DNA of 64,000 nt, from the NCBI RefSeq assembly GCF_000349945.1, contig NC_020516.1, positions 186,001-250,000 on the forward strand. Direction: 5' to 3'. The notes beneath the pieces were generated by a model. It made no database searches. It was not told the origin of the DNA and saw only the letters and a list, made by a program, of their open reading frames with translations. The translations under genes and the position numbers were made by a program. This document shows, piece by piece, positions 24,119 to 32,600 of the stretch. Source of the stretch: Azoarcus sp. KH32C. GTDB taxonomy: Bacteria; Pseudomonadota; Gammaproteobacteria; Burkholderiales; Rhodocyclaceae. How positions within the stretch are numbered: the stretch's first letter is position 1; every line of letters starts with the position of its first letter.

Positions 24119-25765
24119 TCAACGCGCCGTCGCAGTCGCGATGTTGGAGTATCCCGAACTCCCCGCGGTATTGCTGGCGCGCAGGCGATAGGAATAGGTC
24201 GATTTCGACTTCACCTGCGCGTCGGACCAAGCGGTCGCGGTCGCGGCGAGCTGAGCGACGGGAGCGAACGCAGTGCAGGCGCTTCCCATACAGCGCTCCA
24301 CCGTGATCGAACTGGCGTCGCTGGCGGTATTGCGCCAGACGAGGTCGATCCTGCGCCGCGTCGTCGAACTTGCCGCCAGGTTCGTCGGCGCGGTCGGCAC
24401 CGTCACGCCGGGCGGCACCGGCACGACATTGGGGGGAACCGCCCAGCACGTAATCAAGGCATCGTAGCCACCCGTGGCGCACACGTCGCCATTCGGCAGC
24501 GCCGCCGCCCAGACCGTCTCGAGCGTGGAGAAGGCGACCCACAGCAGTTGTCCGCTCGAACTGTAGCCCGCCGTTACCCCGGGGATAAAGCCACCCGGCA
24601 GGTTCGGGCCGCCCCGGCCCGTGACCACCGTGGTGCCGTCCGGCATTACGAGCACCGCCCGCGGGATCTCGTCCGTATTCAGCTTGCCGTCGCGGACCGC
24701 TTCCCAGCGCACCGCGCCGGTGGTCTCGAAGGCGACCGTGTACCAGTCGAGGAAGCCGCGGTTGGTCTGCCCGGTCACCGCCAGGCTGCCGTCGGGCGCC
24801 ATCGCCATCCGCAGACCGAAGGCGTCGCCGGCGTCGGCGGGCTTCCGGTCGGTGCGCCATACGCGCTTCCCGGTTGCCCGCTCGTAGGCGATCACCGTGA
24901 GAAAGTACTTGAGCGCAGGCGTGCCCGCGCCGGTCACGCCCTGGCCGGTGACGTAGACGCGTTTGGCATCGACCACGACGTCCTTCGCCGTCGTGCCTTC
25001 GGCGGCGGTCACCTGCCACTTGCGGATACCTGTCGCGGTGTCATACGCGATCGTGTTCCACAACGCGCCGCCGGAGATCCCTCCCGTCACCACCACATCG
25101 GCGCCGTCGGGGCTCAAGGCCAGCGAAGCGGCGAGCGCGTAGCCGCTGCCCGTCGCATCCCGTTGCGACCACAGCAGGGCGCCGGACGGGTCGTACTTCT
25201 GGACGAACATGCCGCTTCCCCGTCCGCTCACGGCCAGATAGGCATTGCCATCCGCATCGACCACGAGCCGTCCGACGGCCGGGAGGAATCCCACCGCCGG
25301 ATCGACGCGCCACAGCAATGCCCCGTTCGTGTCGAACCGGACCAAGGTGCTCTGGATCGGATTGCCGCTTGAGTTGACGCTGTGACCGACCGCCAGGAAA
25401 TCGCCGCCCGGGGCCGCGACCACCCAGTCGCCGACAAAGGTCCCCGATGCCGGGTTGACCGTGCTGCGCCAGCGGAACACACCGTTTTCGGTGTACGAGG
25501 TGACGGCCAGATTGCGCCCGCCGGACGGCCCCGACACGATGGCGACATTGCCCCGGGCATCGACGGCCATCCGCGCCGCCTGTCCGGCGCTGTCGATCCC
25601 CGCGGAAAGACCTCCCGCCGTCCATTGCAGCACCGGCTCGGTGATGGCGGCGCCGACGGGCGGCACCATTCCCACCGTGAGCATCAGGACGACCGCCGCC
25701 GCGGCCATCGCCCGGCCAATACGGCATGCCGGGATAAGGGATTGAGCGTTGAAGTGCTGTCGCAT
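24119..25765 (-). CDS. secreted beta-propeller protein with fibronectin type III domain
   Basis: A 548-residue exported protein. The signal peptide spans about residues 1-40 (AMAAAAVVLMLTVGMVPPVGA). Residues 45-445 are built of repeating blades with motifs such as ARMAVDARGNVAIVSG, RLVVDADGNAYLAVSG and RMAMAPDGSLAVTGQ, the pattern of NHL/SBBP-like propellers. A Pro-rich hinge (VVPVPPGVTVPTAP, about 452-465) leads to a C-terminal fibronectin type III domain (LAASSTTRRRIDLVW ... YSYRLRASNTAGSSGYSN). No catalytic motif is seen; binding or structural roles are likely. GGAGGAG fixes the ATG at 25765. Convergent with the c-di-GMP protein gene; no partner gene. Confidence 0.85.
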   Translation of the reverse strand: MRQHFNAQSLIPACRIGRAMAAAAVVLMLTVGMVPPVGAAITEPVLQWTAGGLSAGIDSAGQAARMAVDARGNVAIVSGPSGGRNLAVTSYTENGVFRWRSTVNPASGTFVGDWVVAAPGGDFLAVGHSVNSSGNPIQSTLVRFDTNGALLWRVDPAVGFLPAVGRLVVDADGNAYLAVSGRGSGMFVQKYDPSGALLWSQRDATGSGYALAASLALSPDGADVVVTGGISGGALWNTIAYDTATGIRKWQVTAAEGTTAKDVVVDAKRVYVTGQGVTGAGTPALKYFLTVIAYERATGKRVWRTDRKPADAGDAFGLRMAMAPDGSLAVTGQTNRGFLDWYTVAFETTGAVRWEAVRDGKLNTDEIPRAVLVMPDGTTVVTGRGGPNLPGGFIPGVTAGYSSSGQLLWVAFSTLETVWAAALPNGDVCATGGYDALITCWAVPPNVVPVPPGVTVPTAPTNLAASSTTRRRIDLVWRNTASDASSITVERCMGSACTAFAPVAQLAATATAWSDAQVKSKSTYSYRLRASNTAGSSGYSNIATATAR

Positions 25766-25947
25766 GATCCAATCTCCTCCAACCATCCCCCGGTGAAAAA
25801 AGTATAGGAACGGCTGTCGCCGCCCGCGGACGCGAACGCCATTGGTTTGATGGCCGTCAACAAAATCGCCGAATGCTCTGCGAGGACGTTCGGGCGGTGG
25901 GCTCGCCGATCGACTCACGCCTACCCCCTTTGCCGTATGATGGCCAG

Positions 25948-26652
25948 ATGGAGATCCATCGCATCAGCCTGCACCGCCTCGTGCAGGCGCCGCACGATTT
26001 CGACACCGTCGTCGTGATCGATGTGCTGCGCTCGTTCTCGACCGCCGCCTACGCCTTCGCGGCCGGTGCGTCGGAAATCCACCCCGTCCAGACCGCCGCC
26101 GAGGCGCAGCTGTTGTTGAACCGGATCCCGGAGGCGCTAACGATCGGCGCGCTGCCCGGCGGCCGTCCGATGGCCGGCTTCGACCTCGGCAATTCGCCTT
26201 CCCGCGTGCAGGCGCTTGCGCTTGCCGGGCGTCCGGTGATCCTCACGACCGCCGCAGGCGTGCAGGCGCTGATCCGCTTCGGTCACGTGCCCCGTCTCTT
26301 CGCGACGAGCCTCGTCTGCGCCGGGGCGACGCTTGCCGCGCTGCAGGCCATCGCCCCTCGGCGCATCGCGCTGCTCACGACCGGCGAATGGACCGATCGC
26401 GACGGCGACGAGGACATCGCCTGCGCCGACTACCTCGCCGCGGGCCTGCTCGGCCATCCGATCAGCCACGCCGTCCTCTCCCGTCGTGTGCGCGAATCCG
26501 ACTTCGGCCGGCGTTTCGCGGCCGGTACCGACCCGGCGCTGCCCCTCGCCGACCTGGAGCTCTGCGCAGTCGTCGACCGCTTCGACTTCGCGATGCCGGT
26601 CGTGCGCGAGGACGACGGGCTGGTCGTGCGCCCGCTCCGGTCTGCACCGTAA
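25948..26652 (+). CDS. 2-phosphosulfolactate phosphatase family protein (ComB-like)
   Basis: A 234-residue protein of the ComB family, Mg-dependent phosphatases that in methanogens remove phosphate from 2-phosphosulfolactate in coenzyme M synthesis. Seen: VVVIDVLRSFSTAAYAFAAGA near residue 20, the Gly-rich GALPGGRPMAGFDLGNSP near 68 and TTAAGVQAL near 100, all typical. Length is normal for the family. Bacterial homologues are common but usually of unknown substrate, and no other coenzyme M or sulfonate gene is near, so the methanogen function should not be assumed. The ATG at 25948 is the only reasonable start but has a poor ribosome site. Convergent with the gene ending at 26695. Confidence 0.85.
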   Translation: MEIHRISLHRLVQAPHDFDTVVVIDVLRSFSTAAYAFAAGASEIHPVQTAAEAQLLLNRIPEALTIGALPGGRPMAGFDLGNSPSRVQALALAGRPVILTTAAGVQALIRFGHVPRLFATSLVCAGATLAALQAIAPRRIALLTTGEWTDRDGDEDIACADYLAAGLLGHPISHAVLSRRVRESDFGRRFAAGTDPALPLADLELCAVVDRFDFAMPVVREDDGLVVRPLRSAP

Positions 26653-26694
26653 GAACCCTGCAACGCTGACCCGTCTGGCGCGAAGCGCGCCTGC

Positions 26695-27519
26695 TCACTC
26701 CCCCGTCGGTGCCTTCCTCAACAACTCCGTCGGCCGCATCGGATTCCGATACCCGCCGGCTCCGGCGTCGTAGGTCTCGTACGGCATGTCGTAGTGGCGG
26801 CCGGTTGCCGGGTCCTGCATGCGTTCGTAGCCCATGGTCAGCTCGCGGCGGGCCTGCGAGATGCGGTCTTCGGACAGGCCTTTCTGGCGCCAGGATTCGA
26901 TCAGGCCGGAGTTGTCGAGCGGGTTGTTGCGCGGGAGCATGACGCGGTCGGCGCCGGCGACCTGGCGGGGGTTGGTGACGGCGATGCTCTGCGCGACGGC
27001 GGGCAGCCAGGTGCGGTCCTGCGGCCAGTTGGCGGCGGGGGACTGGTAGAGGGTCATCGTCGCCCAGTAGCGGCCGTAGGCCGAGCTCACGCCGACGGTG
27101 GCATTCATGCGCACCGGCACGCCGTTGTAGGTGCCGGCGAGTTCGTATTCCTCGGTACGCCAGGGGCTCATGATGCCGGGCTGGTCGCCGAGGCGGCGGT
27201 TGGCGGTGACCTGCATCGTGGGATTCACCTGCCGCATCGTCATCGCGAGGAACTGCTGCGGTGTCATGTCGCCGAAGCCGCCGGCGAGGAGCGCGCTGGA
27301 GACGAAGGTCGTGCCGTTGGGCGCGAAGAGATCGACGCCGTTGGTCGTCTCCTTCATCGCCCAGCCCTTCGGGGTGGACCAGCGGAAGTACTGCCCCTGG
27401 TGGGTCTCGAGGACGGGGCGGTTCAGGGCGACAGGTTTGGCATCCACCGCCAGCCCGGGAGGCGCGGCCGACAGCAGCACGGCGGAGGCGAGGGCGGCAC
27501 AGAAATTCCGTAGTGTCAT
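26695..27519 (-). CDS. periplasmic protein of unknown function
   Basis: A 274-residue exported protein. The signal peptide covers residues 1-24 (CAALASAVLLSAAPPGLA). The body begins with a module FRWSTPKGWAMKETTNGVDLFAPNG, a PsbP/DUF1795-like opening in which a Trp-containing strand is followed by a 'what the data say' strand; this suggests a small alpha-beta domain to about residue 190. The C-terminal part holds GLIESWRQKGLSEDRISQARRELTMGYERMQDP and a Tyr-rich stretch. I do not recognise a function. The ribosome site is weak. It is downstream of, and on the same strand as, the GGDEF-EAL gene starting at 30559, with 52 bases between. Confidence 0.75.
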   Translation of the reverse strand: MTLRNFCAALASAVLLSAAPPGLAVDAKPVALNRPVLETHQGQYFRWSTPKGWAMKETTNGVDLFAPNGTTFVSSALLAGGFGDMTPQQFLAMTMRQVNPTMQVTANRRLGDQPGIMSPWRTEEYELAGTYNGVPVRMNATVGVSSAYGRYWATMTLYQSPAANWPQDRTWLPAVAQSIAVTNPRQVAGADRVMLPRNNPLDNSGLIESWRQKGLSEDRISQARRELTMGYERMQDPATGRHYDMPYETYDAGAGGYRNPMRPTELLRKAPTGE

Positions 27520-27571
27520 GGCAGATGTCCGGCGGCAGGTGATATGGAATTGTGCTGTAAATCTTTCCGCA

Positions 27572-30559
27572 TCAGGCTGAGGGAACGGTCCAGGCGTGCG
27601 CCGGGAAGCGCTCGGCCCAGGCCATGAAGTCTTCCGGCGGCATCGGCCTCGCGATGAAGTAGCCCTGGCCGACGTCGCAGCCCAGTTCGGCGAGCCGGTC
27701 CCAGCTCTCGCGCGTCTCGATGCCCTCGGCGACCGCCTTGCGCCCGAGGTCGTGGATCAGGTCGATGGTCGAGCGCACGATCAGCTCGCAGTCCTTGCGG
27801 CTCGACATGTCACGAATGAAGGACTGGTCGATCTTGATGTACTCGACCGGCAGCTTCTGCAGATAGCTGAGCGAGGAGTAGCCGGTGCCGAAATCGTCGA
27901 TGTAAAGCGGGATCCCCTCGTTGCGCAGGCCGTGCAGCACGTGCAGTGCGAACTCGGCGTCCTCCATCACGGCGCTTTCGGTGATCTCCATTTCGAACAG
28001 GCCGGCGCAGACGCCATAGGCCGCCTGCAAATGGCGGATCTTCTCAAGCAGCTTTTCGTCGTGCAGGTTGCGGGCCGAGAGGTTCACGGCGATCGGCAGT
28101 TCGCGTCCTTGCCGTGCCCACTGCTGATTCAGGCGCATCGCCGTCTCGACCACCCATTCGGTGAGCGGCTTGATCAGGCCGGTGTTCTCGGCCAGTTCGA
28201 TGAATTCGCCGGGCGGGATGATGCCGCGTTCGGCGTGCTTCCAGCGCACCAGCCCTTCGGCGCCGCAGACGCGGCCGCTCGCGAGCTCCACCTTGGGCTG
28301 CAGGTAGAGCAGGAGGTCGCCGTGCTCGATCGCGCGTCGCAGCTCGCTGACAAGGGTCAGGCGGCGCGCCTGGGTCGGGTTCTGCGCGGGATCGAACATG
28401 ACGTGGCCGAGCCCTTTCTTCTTCGCCACCTGCACCGCGATGTCCATGTGGCGGTACAGGTCGTGCGCGGTGGTGCCGTGCTCGGGGAAGAGCGCGACGC
28501 CGATGCGGGCGGAGACGTCGAGCGCGATGTCGGCGATCGGGAAGGGCGGCGCCAGCGCCTGCTCCAGGCGGCTCACCAGCGCGAGCGCGGCGCTTGCGTC
28601 GCCCGCGGGCAGCAGCGCGGCGAATTCGTCCCCGCGAAGGCGCGCCACCGTCGCCGATGCGGGGGCCGCGCTGCGCAGCCGCGTGCCGAATTCGCGCAGC
28701 ATGTCGTCGCCGTGCCGGAAACCCAGCGCGTCGTTGATTTCGCTCAGGCGTTCGATGTTGGCCTGCAGCACGGCGAAGGGGGCGTCGGACTGCTTGCCGG
28801 ATTCCAGCGCGGCGTTGATCGCGGCGGTGAATTGCGTCTCGTTCGGCAGCCCGGTGAGGGTGTCGAAGTGCGTCAGCCGGTACATCGCCTCCTGGCTCTT
28901 CTGCTGTTCGGCGCGCACGCGCAGCGTGGCGATGCCGAAGGCGAGGTCGTCGGCCGACTCGGTGAGCAGCACGACTTCGTCCGGGCCGAAGATGTCCGGT
29001 GCCGCATCGTAGATCGCGAGTGCGCCGATCACTTCGCCGCCGACTTGCAGGGGGCAGGCGATCACCGATTCGTAGGCGGGGACTGCGGCCCTCCAGGGGG
29101 CGTAGTTCGGGTCGTTGGCAATGTCCCGCACGACCCTCGTCTGTCCGTTGCGGATCGTCGTTCCGACGGCGCCCCGGCCATGCTCGTTGTCGGCCCAGGT
29201 GGCCGTCAATGCGCGCACGCCGGCCAGGCCGCCGGGATAGCCGCTCTCGGCCATCGCCCGAAGCGACTGGGCCGGGTCGTGAAGGCGGTACCACACCACC
29301 GCCGTGTCGTAGCCGCCGGTTTCGACAATCGCGCGGCACATGCCGTCGAGGAGCTCCTGTTCGTCGGTCGCACGCAGCATCGTCCGGTTGCCCGCGCTCA
29401 GCGTCCGCAGCGCGCGGCTGACATGCTCCAGCTCGTACACGTGGCGCTCGAGATCGGCATTGAGGCTGCGGATCCGCTCTTCGGCTTCCTTGCGTGCGGT
29501 GATGTCGGTGCCGAGCACGTAGTAGCCGGCGACGCCGCCGTCGGCATCCCGTCGCGGCGCATAGCTGATGAGCTGCCAGACGCCCGGGAAGGGCTGCCAG
29601 TCGTAGCTCTGCGGCTCGCCCAGCAAGGCTTTCGCGATGATCGGGGAGGCGATCGCGTAGCGCTCCTCGCCGAGGATCTCGCGGACGGTGCAACCGGTGA
29701 TGTCGGGGCGATCCGACGCGAAACGCGCCCGATACTGCTCGTTCACATAGACGTAGCGCTGCTCGGCGTCCACGTAGGCGATCAGCGCCGGGACGTTGCG
29801 GATCACGCTGCGCAGGTGATCTTCGCTGTCGCGCAACTGTGCCGTCCGCTCCCGCACGTGCTGTTCGAGCAACTCGTTCTGTTCGAGGATCGTGCGGCGG
29901 GCCTGTCGCTCGATGGCTTCCGACTCCCGCAACTGCCGGCGGATCAGCGAATAGCTCGCCGCGAGCAGCGCGAAGAGCGACGCCGCAAGCAGGGCACCGA
30001 CCGACGCCAGGACCTTGTCGGTGCGTTGTTGCTCGGCATTGCGCGCCTTCAGCTGGCGGTTCTCGTCCGCGTCCATGTCGCGCATCAGGCCGTAGGCGCG
30101 TTCACGCGTTTCCTGCAACGGCGCCGATGCGGCGTAGGCGTTCGCGGCATCGACTCCTTCCGTGCTGCGCAGCATCTGTACGCGCTGCGAAATCGCGATG
30201 CGCTCGTCGACGACTTCGCGCAACAGCTGCCAGCGTTCCTGCTGCCGAGGTTCGTCGGCCGTGAGCTGCTTGATGCGTTGCAGACTGGCTTCGCGGGCCG
30301 CGATCAGCGTGTCCCGTTGTTCGAGATGGGCCGGATTTCCCGAAAGCCTGTAGTTCTGCGTGCTCAGTTCGATCTCGACCGTGCTCGCCTTGGCCTGGGC
30401 GAGGTTGCTGAGCACGTCATGGCTGCGGGTCAGCCGGTGTTCCGCTTCCGCAGCATCCTTCGACAATTTCCAGGTGGTAATGCCGAGCACGCCGACCACC
30501 AGCACCGCAGCGACGAATGCGATCAGGACTCGAGTTTCGAAGCTGGCCTCAGGTTTCAA
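27572..30559 (-). CDS. CHASE3-PAS-GAF-GGDEF(degenerate)-EAL(EGL) protein
   Basis: A 995-residue inner-membrane sensor. Helices at about 10-30 and 187-207 bracket a CHASE3-type periplasmic domain. Then come PAS (248-365), GAF (398-545), GGDEF-like (565-720) and EAL-like (735-985) domains. The GGDEF motif reads RGDEF and the metal-binding stretch usually DLDRFK reads ANIERL, so cyclase activity is unlikely; there is no RxxD site. The EAL motif reads EGL, but the Asn of [35 protein letters not shown] and GQGYFIARP remain, so phosphodiesterase activity is possible, perhaps with the GGDEF domain sensing GTP. Start is TTG with GGAGGG five bases upstream. Confidence 0.9.
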   Translation of the reverse strand: MKPEASFETRVLIAFVAAVLVVGVLGITTWKLSKDAAEAEHRLTRSHDVLSNLAQAKASTVEIELSTQNYRLSGNPAHLEQRDTLIAAREASLQRIKQLTADEPRQQERWQLLREVVDERIAISQRVQMLRSTEGVDAANAYAASAPLQETRERAYGLMRDMDADENRQLKARNAEQQRTDKVLASVGALLAASLFALLAASYSLIRRQLRESEAIERQARRTILEQNELLEQHVRERTAQLRDSEDHLRSVIRNVPALIAYVDAEQRYVYVNEQYRARFASDRPDITGCTVREILGEERYAIASPIIAKALLGEPQSYDWQPFPGVWQLISYAPRRDADGGVAGYYVLGTDITARKEAEERIRSLNADLERHVYELEHVSRALRTLSAGNRTMLRATDEQELLDGMCRAIVETGGYDTAVVWYRLHDPAQSLRAMAESGYPGGLAGVRALTATWADNEHGRGAVGTTIRNGQTRVVRDIANDPNYAPWRAAVPAYESVIACPLQVGGEVIGALAIYDAAPDIFGPDEVVLLTESADDLAFGIATLRVRAEQQKSQEAMYRLTHFDTLTGLPNETQFTAAINAALESGKQSDAPFAVLQANIERLSEINDALGFRHGDDMLREFGTRLRSAAPASATVARLRGDEFAALLPAGDASAALALVSRLEQALAPPFPIADIALDVSARIGVALFPEHGTTAHDLYRHMDIAVQVAKKKGLGHVMFDPAQNPTQARRLTLVSELRRAIEHGDLLLYLQPKVELASGRVCGAEGLVRWKHAERGIIPPGEFIELAENTGLIKPLTEWVVETAMRLNQQWARQGRELPIAVNLSARNLHDEKLLEKIRHLQAAYGVCAGLFEMEITESAVMEDAEFALHVLHGLRNEGIPLYIDDFGTGYSSLSYLQKLPVEYIKIDQSFIRDMSSRKDCELIVRSTIDLIHDLGRKAVAEGIETRESWDRLAELGCDVGQGYFIARPMPPEDFMAWAERFPAHAWTVPSA

Positions 30560-30661
30560 TCGGTCCCTCCGGATTGCCTACGTCAGTAAGAATAGAGCAC
30601 AGCGCCCGTACCGCATGGGCATTGCCGCACGGCAGGATGAAAGGGGCGGAGCGTAGCCGCT

Positions 30662-31720
30662 TCAGCCGGACTTCACCGCCGCATCGAAGAAGCGCCACGC
30701 GAGCTTCAGCGCGTCGGGGCCGTGCGGATCCGAGAACGCCTGGTGCGCCGCTCCGCCGCTCCAGGCGTGGCCGAGGCCGGCGACGCGGATCAGCCGCACC
30801 TGCGTGTGCCCGCCGTGCTTCCAGTCGGTCACCGTGTAGGGATGGCGCTTGCCGCGTTGGGCCTGTCGCGGGCGAGCCTGCATGGCCTTGGCGGGCGCGA
30901 GGAGCTCGAGCCACAGGCGCACCGAGGCGTCGGCGTTCGTGTCCGCGACGCCGTGATCCGCGTCCCCGTGGATCACGATCAGCGGCGGCAGGCGACGGCC
31001 CGCGAGCCGGTGACGGAGCGGGTCGTGATGCGGCTGGCGCCGTCCGCGCAGCGCCTGGCCCGCCTGCAAGGGACTCGACGCGCTGTGCGGCACCGCGCCC
31101 GAATGCGTGCCGACGGCGGCGAACAGCGACGGGTAGCGCAGCGCCACCGTCAGCGCCATCGCCCCGCCGGCGGACAGGCCCAGGCCGAACACCTGGTCGG
31201 CGCGCAGCCGGTGCGTGCTGCAGACGTGATCGACGATTGTCTTCAGGATCGCGGCTTCGGTGGCGACGACGTGTTCGTGGCCGAACCAGTTCCAGCATCG
31301 ATGCGGGTTCGCCTCCTGCGCCTGTTCGGGCAGCAGCACCGCGTAGCGGCCGGCACGCGCGTTCGCCGCGGCGCGGGTGGTGGCCGCGAAGCTTGCCGAA
31401 TCCTGGCCGCAGCCGTGCAGCAGCACGACGAGCGGCAAGGGGCGCCGGAGGCCGGGCGGAAGGTAGAGCCGATAGCGGCGCATCGCGATCGGCCCGAGAC
31501 CCCAACGCCCTTCCTCCCAGCGGCCGCCCGCGCGCGTCGAAGGCGCCTGCGTAGGCGAGGCGACGCCGGTCAATATCTGCGTCGCCGCCTTCTTCAAGAG
31601 CGGCGTAGCGCGCTTCGCCGTGGCTTTGCCCGCCGCGCGCTGGACGCGTGCCGACGCGCGCGCAGTGCTACGCGCGAGATCGAACCAGGCGCCGATCCAT
31701 TTTGACCGTCGTGCATTCAT
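30662..31720 (-). CDS. PHB-depolymerase-family esterase
   Basis: A 352-residue alpha/beta hydrolase of the PHB depolymerase/LpqC esterase family. RRYRLYLPPGLRRPLPLVVLLHGCGQD near residue 80 gives the oxyanion region, GLGLSAGGAMAL near 172 is the lipase box with the nucleophile Ser, VIHGDADHGV near 250 the acid, and VAGLGHAWSGG near 315 the His. These fit enzymes acting on short polyesters or feruloyl-type esters. The first ~50 residues are basic and Ala-rich with no cleavable signal. An alternative start is at 31750. Together with the patatin gene it hints at polyester metabolism, but no PHA synthase is in this window. Confidence 0.88.
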   Translation of the reverse strand: MNARRSKWIGAWFDLARSTARASARVQRAAGKATAKRATPLLKKAATQILTGVASPTQAPSTRAGGRWEEGRWGLGPIAMRRYRLYLPPGLRRPLPLVVLLHGCGQDSASFAATTRAAANARAGRYAVLLPEQAQEANPHRCWNWFGHEHVVATEAAILKTIVDHVCSTHRLRADQVFGLGLSAGGAMALTVALRYPSLFAAVGTHSGAVPHSASSPLQAGQALRGRRQPHHDPLRHRLAGRRLPPLIVIHGDADHGVADTNADASVRLWLELLAPAKAMQARPRQAQRGKRHPYTVTDWKHGGHTQVRLIRVAGLGHAWSGGAAHQAFSDPHGPDALKLAWRFFDAAVKSG

Positions 31721-32054
31721 GCCCGCAAGCCGGAAAGTTCCATTGCACATGTCCTCGACGTAGAAGGCTCCGGGGTCGCCCGGCGTGTGGAATCAGCAAT
31801 CGATATGCCTTGCGCTTGCCGTGACGCCCTCCGCGCGGTCGGGATCGCTTTTTGCGGGCGCGGACTCGACGTCGTCTTCATGCATACCGCATGGACTGCC
31901 TGAAATAGGCATTCGGGTAGATGAAATACTCATATTCAATGATATCGCCGACCGACCGAGAATCGTACCATCGCGACTTCCAAAACAAGTGAGTGCGGGC
32001 CGGCGATCCCGGGAAGCACTCGACAAGAACGGCAAGAGGGCGGAGGAACATTCG
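31721..32054. other. gene-free stretch between divergent genes
   Basis: It separates the esterase gene from the STAS gene and so must hold both promoters. The stretch 31918-31950 is clearly more AT-rich than its surroundings (AAATACTCATATTCAATG) and is the likeliest promoter area. The frame from 31785 that runs into the STAS gene has no ribosome site and no family signal. I see no RNA gene here. Confidence 0.4.
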
Positions 32055-32327
32055 ATGCGAGTGACATTGGTTGAAGGGGGTGAGGTTTCGCGCCTGGTGT
32101 TCGAAGGAGACATGACCCTGGAATTCTCCAACGAAATGGAAGATCGGATCATCGGCGCGATGCGACGGCGCAAGCCCGTCCAGGTCGATCTGTCGGCGGT
32201 GGAGGAGATCGACCTGTGTGGCGTACATATGCTGGGCATGATGCAAACGATGGGTAAGGACAAGGTGGATATCGTCGCGACCTCGCCGGCGGTCGAACGG
32301 CGCTTCAGAAAACTGCTCTCCAACTAG
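32055..32327 (+). CDS. single-domain STAS protein
   Basis: A 90-residue protein made of one STAS domain, the fold of anti-sigma-factor antagonists and of MlaB. Strand-helix order is visible: ARLVFEGDMTLEFS-like opening, then PVQVDLSAVEEIDLCGVHMLGMM near residue 42, and VDIVATSPAVERRF. In SpoIIAA-type proteins a Ser or Thr at the start of the helix is phosphorylated; here that position is Cys (DLCGVH), so classical Ser phosphorylation is not expected. GGAGG eight bases before the ATG at 32055 settles the start. It stands alone 273 bases before the PAS-GGDEF-EAL gene on the same strand and may deliver a partner-switch signal to it. Confidence 0.85.
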   Translation: MRVTLVEGGEVSRLVFEGDMTLEFSNEMEDRIIGAMRRRKPVQVDLSAVEEIDLCGVHMLGMMQTMGKDKVDIVATSPAVERRFRKLLSN

Positions 32328-32600
32328 CGGCGCGGCAGTCGTCGCGGAGGAGAAAGCAGGGCCGGGCAATGAGGAGGGGGAGATGCGCAGAGCGCCAGAA
32401 GGTGCCGCGCCGGATGTGCGGGGTTGTGCCGATTGCGGTGCAGCCCCGCGTTCCGATTGCCGTCTTCCCGGCCGACCCCGGCCGCGCCCGAATGCCCGAA
32501 ACCCTTGAGCCGTGCGCTTGGCGAATGAACGGCGGACGTCTATCCTAAGCTTCAGGACGAGTTGGGCGCGGTTCACTCGATCCGGAACAAGGGTGGTGCG

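Noticed and set aside
26677..26691. GGCGCG-AAG-CGCGCC hairpin between convergent genes as a terminator
   Set aside because: Short stem with a three-base loop and no T run on either strand; such GC-rich hairpins occur by chance at this composition.
27596..30589. A 997-residue open frame on the plus strand, fully antisense to the GGDEF-EAL gene
   Set aside because: Composition is His/Arg/Gln/Val-rich with no domain; it is the mirror effect of GC-rich codon bias. The minus-strand gene has clear domains and a ribosome site.
31785..32054. N-terminal extension of the STAS gene from 31785
   Set aside because: The extension lacks a ribosome site and any domain; GGAGG fits the ATG at 32055.
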